This document shows, piece by piece, positions 17,558 to 25,755 of a stretch of DNA of 64,000 nucleotides. The number at the start of each line of letters is the position of its first letter. Position 1 is the stretch's first letter. The position numbers and the translations under genes were made by a program. Under the pieces are notes generated by a model that saw nothing but the letters and a program-made list of their open reading frames with translations, was not told where the DNA came from and ran no database searches. Source of the DNA: Acidimicrobiales bacterium (lineage in GTDB: Bacteria; Actinomycetota; Acidimicrobiia; Acidimicrobiales; UBA8190); contig DATKSK010000031.1 of NCBI GenBank assembly GCA_035531755.1, forward strand, positions 19,027-83,026, in the 5' to 3' direction.

Positions 17558-18753
17558 GGGAACACGACCGGGAGCAGCCGGGGCCCACGGACCTGGCCGC
17601 CCGCCCACGTGACCTCCCGGCCGTCGGCCAGGCGGAACTCGGGGATACGCCGCAGCCATTCCTCCAGCGCGACGCGCAGCTCCATCCGGGCCAGGTTGGA
17701 GCCTGCGCACCGGTGGATGCCCGAGCCAAACGCCACGTGGCGGTTGTGGGCCCGGTCCAGCACGACGGTGTCGGCGTCGGGGAACACCTCGGGGTCGCGG
17801 TTGGCGGCCGGGAAGTTCATCAGGATCTTGTCGCCGGCGCGCATGGGGCACCCGGCGAACTCCACGTCCGAGGTGACCACGCGGGCCATCGTCACCGGCG
17901 AGTAGGCCCGCAGCAGCTCCTCGACGGCGAGCGCCATGACCTCGGGGTCCTCGACCATGCGCGTGCGGTCCGCCGGGTGCGTCGCCAGGTGCCAGAGCGA
18001 CGAGCCGATGGCGCTCCACGTCGTGTCGACGCCGGCGATGAGCACCAGCGCGGCCGAGCCGAGCACCAGGCTCGTCTCGAGCGGGGCGCCGTCCACCTCG
18101 GTGTGCAGGAGTGCGCTCAGCAGGTCCTCCCCGGGATGATCCCGGCGCGTGCCGATCTCCTCGACGAAGTAGTTGAGCAAGCCGTGCACCCCGTGGGCGC
18201 GGCGCTCGGGGTCGTCGGCGAACTCGAGCACGTCGCGCACCCACCCGGTGAAGGTGTCTGCCAGGTCGGGGCTCACCCCGAGGATGTGGGCGATCACTCG
18301 CACGGGGATCTGCTGGGAGTAGTCGGAGGCGGCGTCCGCCGTGCCGTCGTCGATGAAGCCGTCGATGAGCGACGAGCACAGCGAGCGCGTCATCGCCTCG
18401 TAGCCCTCGACGCGGCGATGCGAGAACCACGGCAGGAGCAACCGCCTCGTCCACGTGTGCAGGGGTGGGTCGGCGGAGATGGGCGGGAGCCCGTAGGGGA
18501 GGATCGGCTCCTCGGGCTCCTCTCCCTCGAACGGGATGACCGCCACCTCGAGGGAGCTGAAGTGCTCGATGTCGTGCGCGATCGCGGTGACGTCCTCGTA
18601 GCGGGTCGGCAGCCACGTGCTGCCCCGCCGGTCGGTGTGAGCGATCGGGCACGTCGTGCGCAGCTCGTCCCACACGCTGAAGGGGTCGGCGACGTACTCG
18701 GGGGCGAGGACGTCGAAATCGCTCGCCCACAGGCTGACCGGTGTCCGTGCCAC
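17554..18753 (-). CDS. Cytochrome P450
   Basis: A 399-residue soluble class I P450. The I-helix is LVLIAGVDTTWSAIG, the K-helix ExxR is EELLRAYSP, and the heme loop is FGSGIHRCAGSNLARMEL with the Cys ligand. GTG 18753 is preceded by GGGGGAGAGCA. It forms an operon with the ferredoxin. The sequence HTWTRRLLLPWFSHRRVEGY is typical of actinobacterial CYPs acting on hydrophobic substrates. The actual substrate is not predictable. Confidence 0.92.
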   Translation of the reverse strand: MARTPVSLWASDFDVLAPEYVADPFSVWDELRTTCPIAHTDRRGSTWLPTRYEDVTAIAHDIEHFSSLEVAVIPFEGEEPEEPILPYGLPPISADPPLHTWTRRLLLPWFSHRRVEGYEAMTRSLCSSLIDGFIDDGTADAASDYSQQIPVRVIAHILGVSPDLADTFTGWVRDVLEFADDPERRAHGVHGLLNYFVEEIGTRRDHPGEDLLSALLHTEVDGAPLETSLVLGSAALVLIAGVDTTWSAIGSSLWHLATHPADRTRMVEDPEVMALAVEELLRAYSPVTMARVVTSDVEFAGCPMRAGDKILMNFPAANRDPEVFPDADTVVLDRAHNRHVAFGSGIHRCAGSNLARMELRVALEEWLRRIPEFRLADGREVTWAGGQVRGPRLLPVVFP

Positions 18754-18836
18754 TGCTCTCCCCCTCCGTCACCGCCGCCGGCCGCGACCGGCGTCAGGCG
18801 CCAATCATGGCACCATCGCGCCGGGAGGACGGGCGC

Positions 18837-21800
18837 TCAGCTCTTGGCCCGCAGCTTGGGGGTGACGACCCAGAGCGGAGGCTCCTGGGTGATGTGCGTC
18901 CGGAGGAAGATGTCCAGCTGGGTCGGCGACAGGGGTCGTCCGTAGAGGAACCCCTGACCCGTGTCGCACTGCTCGGCCAGGAGCGGGTCGAGCTGTCCCT
19001 CCTCCTCGATCCCCTCGGCGATGGTCTCGAGCCCGAGGGTCTTGCCGAACTGCACGAGCGTGTGGATCAGCATCGACGAGTCACGCGTCGTGGCCATCGA
19101 GCTGATGAACGACCGGTCGATCTTGAGGATGTCGATCGGGAACTGGCGCAGGTAGGCCAGCGACGAATAGCCCGTGCCGAAGTCGTCGATGGCGATGCGC
19201 ACGCCGAGCGCCTTCAGAGCGACGAGGCGCTCCACCATGAGCGCCGTGTCGCGCGTGAGCGTGGTCTCGGTGATCTCGATCACCAGGGCGTGCGGGTCGA
19301 AGCCCGACGCCGTCAGGGCGTCGCTGACGTCGTTCACCAGCATGTCGGACTCGAGCTGGCACGCCGAGACGTTGACCGACATGGCGATCCGGTAGCCGTT
19401 CCCGTGCAGGAGCGATCCCTGCCGGCACGCCTCGCGCAGGACCCACCGCCCCACGGGAACGATCAGCCCGCTCTCCTCGAGCAGGGGGAGGAAGTGGTCG
19501 GGCGGGATGACGCGGCGGGTGGGGTGCTGCCAGCGCAGCAGGGCCTCCACGCCGGTGGTGGTGCGGGACTCGATGTCGAAGATGGGCTGGTACCGCAGGA
19601 AGAACTGGTTGGCCGCCACCGCCGTGCGCAGCTCGGTCTCGAACGCCAGTCGGCTCTCGATGGCCTGCGGCATGTCCTGCCCGAACAGCGCGAAGCGGGC
19701 CTTGCCCGCCGCTTTGGCCTGGGTCAGGGCCGCGTCGGCGTCGCGCAGCAGGTCCTCGGCCTCGATGCGCGGGCCGAGCGCGATCCCGACGCACGCCGTC
19801 ACGGTGTAGGGGTTGGGGTGGCCCTCCCCCAGGTAGAAGGGCTCTCCCATGACGTCGAGGATCCGCTCCGCCACGAGCTCGGGCCCCGCCGCCAGGGAGG
19901 CGCCGTCGGTCAGGACCACGAACTCGTCACCGCCGAGGCGGCCCACGGTGTCCGCCTCGCGCAGCAGCGTGGTGAGGCGGTCGGCGACCGCTCTCAGCAG
20001 CTCGTCCGCGGCCTGCCGGCCGTGGAGGTCGTTGAACTTCCGGAAGTCGTCGAGGCCGAGGGCCAGCGCCGCCGAGGGCATCTGGCTGCGACGGCTGCGG
20101 ACCAGCATCTGCTCGGCGCGGTCGACGACCAGCATGCGGTTGGGCAGGCCGGTGAGCACGTCGTGCATCGCCATGTGGTTCAGCTCGTCGTCCTGGGCCG
20201 CCGCCAGCACCAGTGCCCGACGGCGCGAGGCGACGAGCGACCGCAGCACGAAGAAGAGGAGCAGCGTGCCGAGGACCACCGCGCCGGCGACGGCCAGACC
20301 CTGCATGCGGCCCGTGGCCCATCCGGTGACGGCCGGACGGCGCACGGTCACCTTCCACAGCCCGTCGGCCGGGGCGGGGATGGTGGCGGTGAGGCCGGCG
20401 GCCTTGCCCGTGGTGTCGTGGGTGGCGACGACGAGCGGCGCCGTCCCGGGCGTCTGCCGGGCCAGCACGACCTGGAAGTCGCGATGCGATCCCACCGCGG
20501 CGGTGAGGATCCTGCCGGTGTCGAAGATGCCGGCCACCCACCCCTCGAAGGCGGCACGCCGGGCCGTCACGGTCGTCGGGGTGGACGGGCTGTTGTACTG
20601 CGGGGTGAAGACCACGATCGCCGACCCGAGCGCCTGGTCGATCGACTTCAGGCTCTCGACCTGCGTGCCCGGCGCGGCGCCCCCCGAGGGGTGCAGGCCG
20701 AGCAGGGCGCTCTCGTCGGGAACGAGGACGCGGGCCACGGAGGGCTGGCCCGAGTCGCGCGCCGCCGTCAGCGCACCGGCCGCCGCCGTCGCGCACCAGT
20801 CGAGCCCGGGGGGCATGGCGGCGTCACCGGCGCTCTGCACCGCACTGCTCAGGGCCAGGAGCCGGGTGAAGCAGTATGGGGCCCGCGCCGAGGCCGGGGT
20901 GACGGCGAACGGCCCGTCTGCCTCGAGCGCGCTGGTGGGATCGGCCGCCATCGCCAACAGGAAGTAGTAGAGCTCGGCGTGGGACACCGTCTGGATATAG
21001 GCGGTCCCCAGGGCGTCGGGGTGCCGCGAGGAGGTGAGCGCCGAGAACCACCGGGCCAGCCCGGCGTTGGTCATCAGCGGGTTCTGCTCGATGACGGCAC
21101 GCGTCGTGACCGTGAGGTCCGCGTCGCGCTTGATTGCGGTGGTCACGGCGGCGGCCACCGTGGACGCCTGGTGGTGGAAGGTCTGTCGGGTCTGTCGGTC
21201 GACGGTGCGACTCCACTGCCAACCGGCGCCGGCGGCCGTCGCCAGCCCGATCACGAGGAACAACGCCAGCAGTGCCCGCGCCGTGCCGCGCCGCGGCAAC
21301 CGGACGCCGCCGGGCTGCTCCTCGTCCTGTCGGACGCGCCCGGGCCCACCGGGCTCTGGCTCCCGCTCTGGCTCTGGCTCTGGCTCTGCCGCCGGGATCG
21401 ACGCCGCCGGTGTGGGCCCGGCGCCGTCAGCGCCCTCGAACGGGACCACAGCCTTCGGCGCGGGCTCCGGCTGGGGTGGGTGCGAGGCCTCGAGCCCGGG
21501 GGTCGAGTCGGGCGTGCGCATCGCCTCGGACCCACCTGTCGCCGTGGACGAGGCGGTCGCCTGGGCCCTGGCCCTGGCCCTGGCCCCGGCCACGAACCTG
21601 CGCACTGCGTTGGACGCGTCGGTCGAGCCGGTCGAGCCGGTCGAGCCGGTCGAGTCCGGTGCGTGGGTGACGGCCGTACTGCCGGCGTCCTCGGACGTAC
21701 CGGCCCCGGAGGGGTCGATGGCCTCGCGCGATGCGTTCACGAAAAGGGTGCTGGCGCCCGCCGGGTGCCCGGCCTCGGCGACGGTGTCATGAGGGCTCTG

Positions 21801-21923
21801 TGCCGCTACCGCGAAGAACGTGTCCTCCGACCCTGGCGTAGGGGTCGCTCCGGGCGCGTCGGGAACATCGGACTTGCGGCGTGACCACATGGCAGGAACA
21901 TCGACACAAGCTGCCGCCGCCAT
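18837..21923 (-). CDS. Membrane GGDEF-EAL protein (c-di-GMP turnover)
   Basis: About 1028 residues. A disordered, Ser/Thr/Pro/Glu-rich N-terminus of about 210 residues includes STG and EP repeats. A first membrane helix (ALLALFLVIGLATAAGAGW), a roughly 300-residue CHASE-like extracytoplasmic domain and a second helix (GLAVAGAVVLGTLLLFFVL) follow. GGDEF is intact (RLGGDEFVVL) with an RxxD inhibitory site five residues upstream (READ). EAL is intact: GVEALLRW, IEITETTL, IDDFGTGYSSLAYL, LKIDRSFI, ETIAEGIEEEG. Both synthesis and breakdown of c-di-GMP are possible. ATG 21923 is used; ATG 21890 is an alternative. A FliA/WhiG-like promoter lies at 22053-22080. Confidence 0.88.
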   Translation of the reverse strand: MAAAACVDVPAMWSRRKSDVPDAPGATPTPGSEDTFFAVAAQSPHDTVAEAGHPAGASTLFVNASREAIDPSGAGTSEDAGSTAVTHAPDSTGSTGSTGSTDASNAVRRFVAGARARARAQATASSTATGGSEAMRTPDSTPGLEASHPPQPEPAPKAVVPFEGADGAGPTPAASIPAAEPEPEPEREPEPGGPGRVRQDEEQPGGVRLPRRGTARALLALFLVIGLATAAGAGWQWSRTVDRQTRQTFHHQASTVAAAVTTAIKRDADLTVTTRAVIEQNPLMTNAGLARWFSALTSSRHPDALGTAYIQTVSHAELYYFLLAMAADPTSALEADGPFAVTPASARAPYCFTRLLALSSAVQSAGDAAMPPGLDWCATAAAGALTAARDSGQPSVARVLVPDESALLGLHPSGGAAPGTQVESLKSIDQALGSAIVVFTPQYNSPSTPTTVTARRAAFEGWVAGIFDTGRILTAAVGSHRDFQVVLARQTPGTAPLVVATHDTTGKAAGLTATIPAPADGLWKVTVRRPAVTGWATGRMQGLAVAGAVVLGTLLLFFVLRSLVASRRRALVLAAAQDDELNHMAMHDVLTGLPNRMLVVDRAEQMLVRSRRSQMPSAALALGLDDFRKFNDLHGRQAADELLRAVADRLTTLLREADTVGRLGGDEFVVLTDGASLAAGPELVAERILDVMGEPFYLGEGHPNPYTVTACVGIALGPRIEAEDLLRDADAALTQAKAAGKARFALFGQDMPQAIESRLAFETELRTAVAANQFFLRYQPIFDIESRTTTGVEALLRWQHPTRRVIPPDHFLPLLEESGLIVPVGRWVLREACRQGSLLHGNGYRIAMSVNVSACQLESDMLVNDVSDALTASGFDPHALVIEITETTLTRDTALMVERLVALKALGVRIAIDDFGTGYSSLAYLRQFPIDILKIDRSFISSMATTRDSSMLIHTLVQFGKTLGLETIAEGIEEEGQLDPLLAEQCDTGQGFLYGRPLSPTQLDIFLRTHITQEPPLWVVTPKLRAKS

Positions 21924-22052
21924 TAGCCCCCACGTCAAGAGACCCGACACGGCCACGGGGGCAGTCCTGGGAGTGCGGTCGCCGGACGGCCCGCACCGTC
22001 GCCGACCCGGCCCGGGAACCAGCCGGCGCGGACGCCGCCACCTCCCCGTTGT

Positions 22053-22080
22053 GTATCGGCACGGGGACGCCCCGACTTGA
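22053..22080 (-). promoter_or_regulatory. FliA/WhiG-like sigma-28 promoter
   Basis: On the minus strand, TCAAGTCG is followed by 12 nt and GCCGATAC. The sigma-28 consensus is TAAAGTTT-N11-GCCGATAA, so seven of eight -10 bases match and the spacing is one base longer. It lies about 130 bp upstream of the GGDEF-EAL start. Confidence 0.5.
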
Positions 22081-22190
22081 GCGGTTTCCCGATATTTCTC
22101 TCTCGGAAGGGTGAAAGGCCCCTGACCTGGGGTTCTGGCCGGAGTAGCGCCTGCGTCCCCGGCCCGGCCCCGGATAGCGTGAGGTCGGCC

Positions 22191-22751
22191 GTGGAACGCG
22201 AAGAGGACAAGATGCTGGCGGGAGCGCCCTACCGCGCCGCCGACCCCGAGCTCGTGGCCAAGCGCGCCCGGGCCCGCCTGCTGGCGCGACGGCTGTCGGA
22301 AGGCGACGACGTCCTGCTGGAGCTGCTGGGCGCCGTGGGCAGCGGGGTGGAGATCGTGCCGCCGTTCTTCTGCGACTACGGCAGGAACATCTATGTGGGG
22401 TCTCGGGTGTTCCTCAACACCAACTGCGTGATCCTCGACTGCGCCCGCGTCGAGATCGGCGACGACGTGCAGATCGGCCCGGGCGTCCACCTCTATGCCG
22501 CCACGCACCCCCTCGACGCGACGGAGCGCCGGAGCGGTCTCGAGCGCGCCGCGCCCGTGACCATCGGGCCCGACGTGTGGATCGGGGGCGGGACGGTGGT
22601 GTGCCCCGGCGTGGTCATCGGGGACGGGACGACGATCGGCGCGGGCAGTGTGGTGGTGCGCGACGTGCCCGCCGGTGTCGTCGCCGCCGGCAACCCGTGC
22701 CGAGTGCTCCGGACGCTCGACGCCGGGGATCGCCACGGCACGGGCGCCTGA
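22191..22751 (+). CDS. Maltose/galactoside O-acetyltransferase-like hexapeptide protein
   Basis: A 186-residue left-handed beta-helix acetyltransferase. The N-terminal block EREEDKMLAGAPYRAADPELVAKR matches the Maa/LacA cap domain, which supports GTG 22191 over ATG 22212. Hexapeptide repeats include VGSRVFLNTNCVILDCARVEIGD, then IGPGVHLYAATHP with the catalytic His, and IGGGTVVCPGVVIGDGTTIGAGS. It should transfer acetyl from acetyl-CoA to a sugar hydroxyl. TAGCGT at 22175 lies 10 nt before the start. An SDR gene follows after 19 bp. Confidence 0.88.
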   Translation: MEREEDKMLAGAPYRAADPELVAKRARARLLARRLSEGDDVLLELLGAVGSGVEIVPPFFCDYGRNIYVGSRVFLNTNCVILDCARVEIGDDVQIGPGVHLYAATHPLDATERRSGLERAAPVTIGPDVWIGGGTVVCPGVVIGDGTTIGAGSVVVRDVPAGVVAAGNPCRVLRTLDAGDRHGTGA

Positions 22752-22770
22752 TCGGGGAAGGGAGCGCACC

Positions 22771-23562
22771 ATGGCCGGATCGGCGATCGTGACCGGCGCG
22801 TCGTCGGGGATCGGTGCGGCCTATGCCCGACGGCTGGCCGCCGACGGCTGGGACCTCGTCCTGACGGCGAGGCGGTCAGAGCGCCTCGACGCCCTGGCGG
22901 ACGAGCTCGGCACCGCGCACGGCGTGCGGGTGCGGCCGGTCACCGCCGACCTCGGCGACGCCGACGACGTCGACGTGCTGTGCGCCGTCGTCGAGGAGCG
23001 CGCCCCGGACATGCTCGTCAACAACGCCGGCCTGGCGCACTACATGCCGTTCGGCGAGCTCCCGGCGGCGCGGGCACGCGAGCTCGTCGACGTCAACGCA
23101 CTGGCCCCCGTCCTGCTCAGCCGGGCCGCGGTCCCGGGCATGCTGGCGCGTGGCCACGGGGCGATCGTCAACGTGGCGTCCCTGCTGGCGTTCAGCGCGG
23201 CGGCCGACGCGCCGCACCTGCCCCAGCGGGCGGTGTACGCGGCCACCAAGTCGTTCCTGGTCACGTTCAGCCGGATCCTGGCGGCGGAGGTGCGACCCGG
23301 CGGCGTCGACGTCCAGGTCGTCTGTCCCGGCGTCGTGCGCTCCGAGTTCCACAGCCGCCAGGGCCTCGACCTGAGCCAGGTCCCGCGCATGGAGCCCGAC
23401 GCCGTCGTCGCCGCCAGCCTGGCCGACCTGGCGGCGGGCGTGGTGGTGTCGATCCCCGGGTTGGCGGGGCCGGGCCCGCTCGAGCACCTCGACGCCGCCG
23501 GTGCCGAGCTCCTGGGCGCCTCCCGGGCGACGGAGCTCCCCGACCGCTACCGGCGCCCGTAG
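22771..23562 (+). CDS. Short-chain dehydrogenase/reductase
   Basis: A 263-residue classical SDR. The cofactor motif is VTGASSGIGAAYARRLA, the NAG motif is MLVNNAGLAHY, the catalytic Ser region is NVASLLAFS and the YxxxK is VYAATKSFLVTFS. The Arg after the first strand (TARRSERL) suggests NADP(H). ATG 22771 has GGAAGGGAG upstream. It is probably co-transcribed with the acetyltransferase. The substrate is unknown. Confidence 0.88.
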   Translation: MAGSAIVTGASSGIGAAYARRLAADGWDLVLTARRSERLDALADELGTAHGVRVRPVTADLGDADDVDVLCAVVEERAPDMLVNNAGLAHYMPFGELPAARARELVDVNALAPVLLSRAAVPGMLARGHGAIVNVASLLAFSAAADAPHLPQRAVYAATKSFLVTFSRILAAEVRPGGVDVQVVCPGVVRSEFHSRQGLDLSQVPRMEPDAVVAASLADLAAGVVVSIPGLAGPGPLEHLDAAGAELLGASRATELPDRYRRP

Positions 23563-23626
23563 AGGGGCGGGTACCGGCGCGTCGGCGCGCGCCGCGGCCC
23601 GCGGTGGCGGCGCCCCCGCGGACCGC

Positions 23627-23638
23627 TACCGTGCAGCC
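23627..23638 (+). promoter_or_regulatory. Leaderless -10 for the small membrane protein
   Basis: TACCGT at 23627-23632, then 6 nt, then ATG 23639. The same TACCGT-N6-start arrangement occurs at 29186 (minus strand) and 50663. Confidence 0.55.
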
Positions 23639-23803
23639 ATGGGGTGCCTCGTCCTGGTCTTTCTTCTGCTGGCCCTCGTCTTCGCCGGCGCGGGGTTCGC
23701 CGTCCACCTGTTGTGGATCGCAGCCCTTGTGTTCTTCGTGTGCTGGCTGGCCGGGTTCGCCTTCGCCCGGGGCCAGCGCCACGGGGGCGGCCGACGCCGC
23801 TGA
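23639..23803 (+). CDS. 54-residue hydrophobic membrane protein
   Basis: Two membrane segments (CLVLVFLLLALVFAGAGFAV and LLWIAALVFFVCWLAGFAFA) end in a basic tail GQRHGGGRRR. This matches the small hydrophobic proteins common in actinobacteria (lmo0937/DUF5670-like), often linked to stress responses. The TACCGT -10 immediately upstream of ATG 23639 supports a real, separately transcribed gene. The function is unknown. Confidence 0.75.
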   Translation: MGCLVLVFLLLALVFAGAGFAVHLLWIAALVFFVCWLAGFAFARGQRHGGGRRR

Positions 23804-23864
23804 GGCGTGCGGCGTGCGGCGCCCCGTCGCCGGGGGCGCGCACCGCACCGCACCGCACCGCGTG

Positions 23865-24527
23865 TCACGCGTAGATGTCGATCGGGCCCTCCGGGCCCAG
23901 CGCCGCCGGGTCGGCGCGGCCCGTGGCGACCAGCACGAACTGCAGGGCGTCCCCGGAGTGCGTGGCGCCGCCGGCATTCACCTCGACCTCCTCGACGCCG
24001 TCGAAGGCGAGCGTCGCCGGCCCCCACCCCAGCTTCCCGAGCTCGAAGGCGACGTGGTGAACGCTCGCCCGCAGGCCCGTCCCGCGCAGAGACGGGCGGC
24101 CGAGCGCGGCGCGGATGTCGTCGGCGTGGAGGTAGGTGTCGAACCACAGGGCCTCGACCCCCTGGCCCAAGGTGCCGTCGTAGCCGCCGGGTGCAGCCAG
24201 CTCCCAGGTGGTGTCGTCGAAGACGGCGGCCAGGTCGGCAGCCTGCTTGGTGACGCTGTCCAGCTCGTCGGCCAGCTCACCGGATGTGCGGCCCTTGCGC
24301 TCGGCGACCTCGCGGGCAGTGACCTCGGGCGAGCCGAGGCCCTCCATCTGCCCCGACACCACGTCGGCGATCGACCCGACGACATGCGCGGCGACGTCGC
24401 AGACCGCCCACCCTTCGCAGCGGGTCGGGGCCGCCCACGACTCCGCGTCGAGCGGGCGGATGAGGTCCCCGAAGGACTCCAGCTCGGTCACGAGTCCCGA
24501 TGTCACCTCGGTACGGGGCAGCGTCAT
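23865..24527 (-). CDS. Mycothiol-dependent maleylpyruvate isomerase-like (DinB fold) protein
   Basis: A 220-residue protein of the TIGR03083 type. The metal-binding four-helix bundle is shown by CEGWAVCDVAAHVVGSIAD and WFDTYLHADDIRAALG with the expected His residues. The C-terminal part is a small alpha-beta domain. ATG 24527 has CAGGAGGG upstream. Members use mycothiol in isomerase, S-transferase or detoxification reactions. It is transcribed divergently from a TetR regulator, which probably controls it through the palindrome at 24552-24568. Confidence 0.85.
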   Translation of the reverse strand: MTLPRTEVTSGLVTELESFGDLIRPLDAESWAAPTRCEGWAVCDVAAHVVGSIADVVSGQMEGLGSPEVTAREVAERKGRTSGELADELDSVTKQAADLAAVFDDTTWELAAPGGYDGTLGQGVEALWFDTYLHADDIRAALGRPSLRGTGLRASVHHVAFELGKLGWGPATLAFDGVEEVEVNAGGATHSGDALQFVLVATGRADPAALGPEGPIDIYA

Positions 24528-24547
24528 GGGTTCCCTCCTGGGATCAC

Positions 24548-24575
24548 TTACATGCAGGTTACCCGCATTTATACT
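24548..24575 (+). promoter_or_regulatory. TetR promoter with embedded operator
   Basis: -35 TTACAT (24548-24553) and -10 TATACT (24570-24575), 16 bp apart. A 17-bp near-perfect palindrome, ATGCAGGT-T-ACCCGCAT at 24552-24568 (one mismatched pair), fills the spacer. Its position between divergent genes suggests that the TetR protein represses both. Confidence 0.75.
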
Positions 24576-24585
24576 GAGAGGCAGG

Positions 24586-25200
24586 ATGGATGTCAACGGG
24601 GAGCCCACGGCGGCACACCGGCGGCGCAGCCAGGCCGAGCGTCGGGCGGCCACCCGCCGGGCCCTCCTCGACGCGGGGCGGCAGCTGTTCGCCGAGCGCG
24701 GCTTCGCCGGGGCCGGCCAGGAGGAGATCGTCGAGCGTGCCGGAGTGACGCGCGGCGCGCTCTCGCATCACTTCGGCACCAAGCAGGGGCTGTTCCACGC
24801 CGTCGTGGAGTCGGTCGAGCGCGACCTCACCGAGCGGATCGCCGTCGCCGCCATGCAGGGGGACACCCCCGTCGAGCACCTCCGGTCCGGATGCCTGGCG
24901 TTCCTCGACGCCGCGCTCGATCCCGCCGTGCGCCGCATCGTGCTGCTCGACGCCCCGGCGGTGCTCGGGTGGCAGGCGTGGCGCGACATGGACACCGTGT
25001 ACGGCCTGGGCCTCGTGTCCGAGGCGCTCGAGCAGTGCATGGACGCCGGGCTCATCCCCCGCCGCCAGGTCCAACCGCTGGCGCACCTCCTCCTGGCCGC
25101 GCTCAACGAAGCCGCCATGCTCGTGGCGAACGCGGACGACCCGGTGCAGACGCGCGCCCTCGTCGGCACGGAGGTCGAGCACCTCCTGGCGACGCTCTGA
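24586..25200 (+). CDS. TetR-family transcriptional regulator
   Basis: A 204-residue protein. The HTH spans about residues 18-64: RRALLDAGRQLFAERGFAG, EEIVERAGVTRGALSHHFG and KQGLFHAVVE. The ligand domain is helical, with RRIVLLDAPAVLGWQAWRDMD, typical of TetR_C regulators near detoxification genes. ATG 24586 has AGAGGCAGG just upstream. Autoregulation and control of the divergent mycothiol-dependent enzyme are inferred from the shared operator. Confidence 0.92.
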   Translation: MDVNGEPTAAHRRRSQAERRAATRRALLDAGRQLFAERGFAGAGQEEIVERAGVTRGALSHHFGTKQGLFHAVVESVERDLTERIAVAAMQGDTPVEHLRSGCLAFLDAALDPAVRRIVLLDAPAVLGWQAWRDMDTVYGLGLVSEALEQCMDAGLIPRRQVQPLAHLLLAALNEAAMLVANADDPVQTRALVGTEVEHLLATL

Positions 25201-25221
25201 CGCGCGTCGGCGACGCGCGTC
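25199..25221 (+). terminator. Hairpin at the TetR stop
   Basis: The self-complementary arms gacgcgcgtc (10 bp) are separated by GGC and begin at the TGA stop. There is no T tract, so termination is only suggested. Confidence 0.3.
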
Positions 25222-25365
25222 GCGTGCCTGGTCGCGGGCATACCCTCCCGGGACACGTCGATGCCGAGCCGACTTTCACATCAGCCTCTCCAACCACACT
25301 GTGCGCTAAGTCGTCACCCTATGTGAGAGGCCGAACGCCCCTTGCCCATTTCCGTCGGCAATCCG

Positions 25366-25378
25366 TACGCTTTTCCCC
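25366..25378 (+). promoter_or_regulatory. Leaderless -10 for the SpeD-like gene
   Basis: TACGCT at 25366-25371, then 7 nt (tttcccc), then ATG 25379. No ribosome-binding site is present. Confidence 0.55.
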
Positions 25379-25753
25379 ATGGGACTCCCCTCGTCGGTCT
25401 TCGCCCACGCCATGCCCGACCTCGCGCCGATGATCTGCCGGCAGCGGCTGGTCATCGAGGGAACCTGCGCCGACCCCATCTCCGACGGCGCCATCCAGCG
25501 GTACCTGATGGGGCTGTCCGAGGTGTGCGACATGACGGTCCTCCTCGAACCGGTCACCCACCGCTCGGACCGCTTCGGGTGGGCCGGCTGGATCCACTGG
25601 GAGAACTCCGGGGCACACCTCTACGCCTGGGACACGCCCGTGCTGTTCTTCAGCGTCGACGTGTACACGTGCAAGCCCTTCGACATGCCGCGCGCCGTGG
25701 AGTACACCCGCGAGTTCTTCGGCGCCCACCGGATCGTCGCCAAGGCGTTCTGA
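25379..25753 (+). CDS. S-adenosylmethionine decarboxylase-like (SpeD-fold) protein with altered active site
   Basis: A 124-residue protein. RQRLVIEGTCADP, WENSGAHLYAWDT and FFSVDVYTCKPFD, then EYTREFFGAHRIVAKAF, line up with class 1b SpeD, including the Ser where self-cleavage forms the pyruvoyl group and the Cys of the VDxxTC motif. The preceding Glu is Asn, and the His five residues after the Ser (needed for processing in SpeD) appears to be Tyr. It may therefore process differently, decarboxylate another amino acid, or be inactive. Two bases separate it from a GNAT gene, so they form one unit. No spermidine synthase is nearby. Confidence 0.7.
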   Translation: MGLPSSVFAHAMPDLAPMICRQRLVIEGTCADPISDGAIQRYLMGLSEVCDMTVLLEPVTHRSDRFGWAGWIHWENSGAHLYAWDTPVLFFSVDVYTCKPFDMPRAVEYTREFFGAHRIVAKAF

Positions 25754-25755
25754 CG

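Noticed and set aside
21924..22052. c-di-GMP riboswitch in the leader of the GGDEF-EAL gene
   Set aside because: The roughly 120-nt leader is GC-rich but lacks the conserved GEMM motifs that I can recognise by eye.
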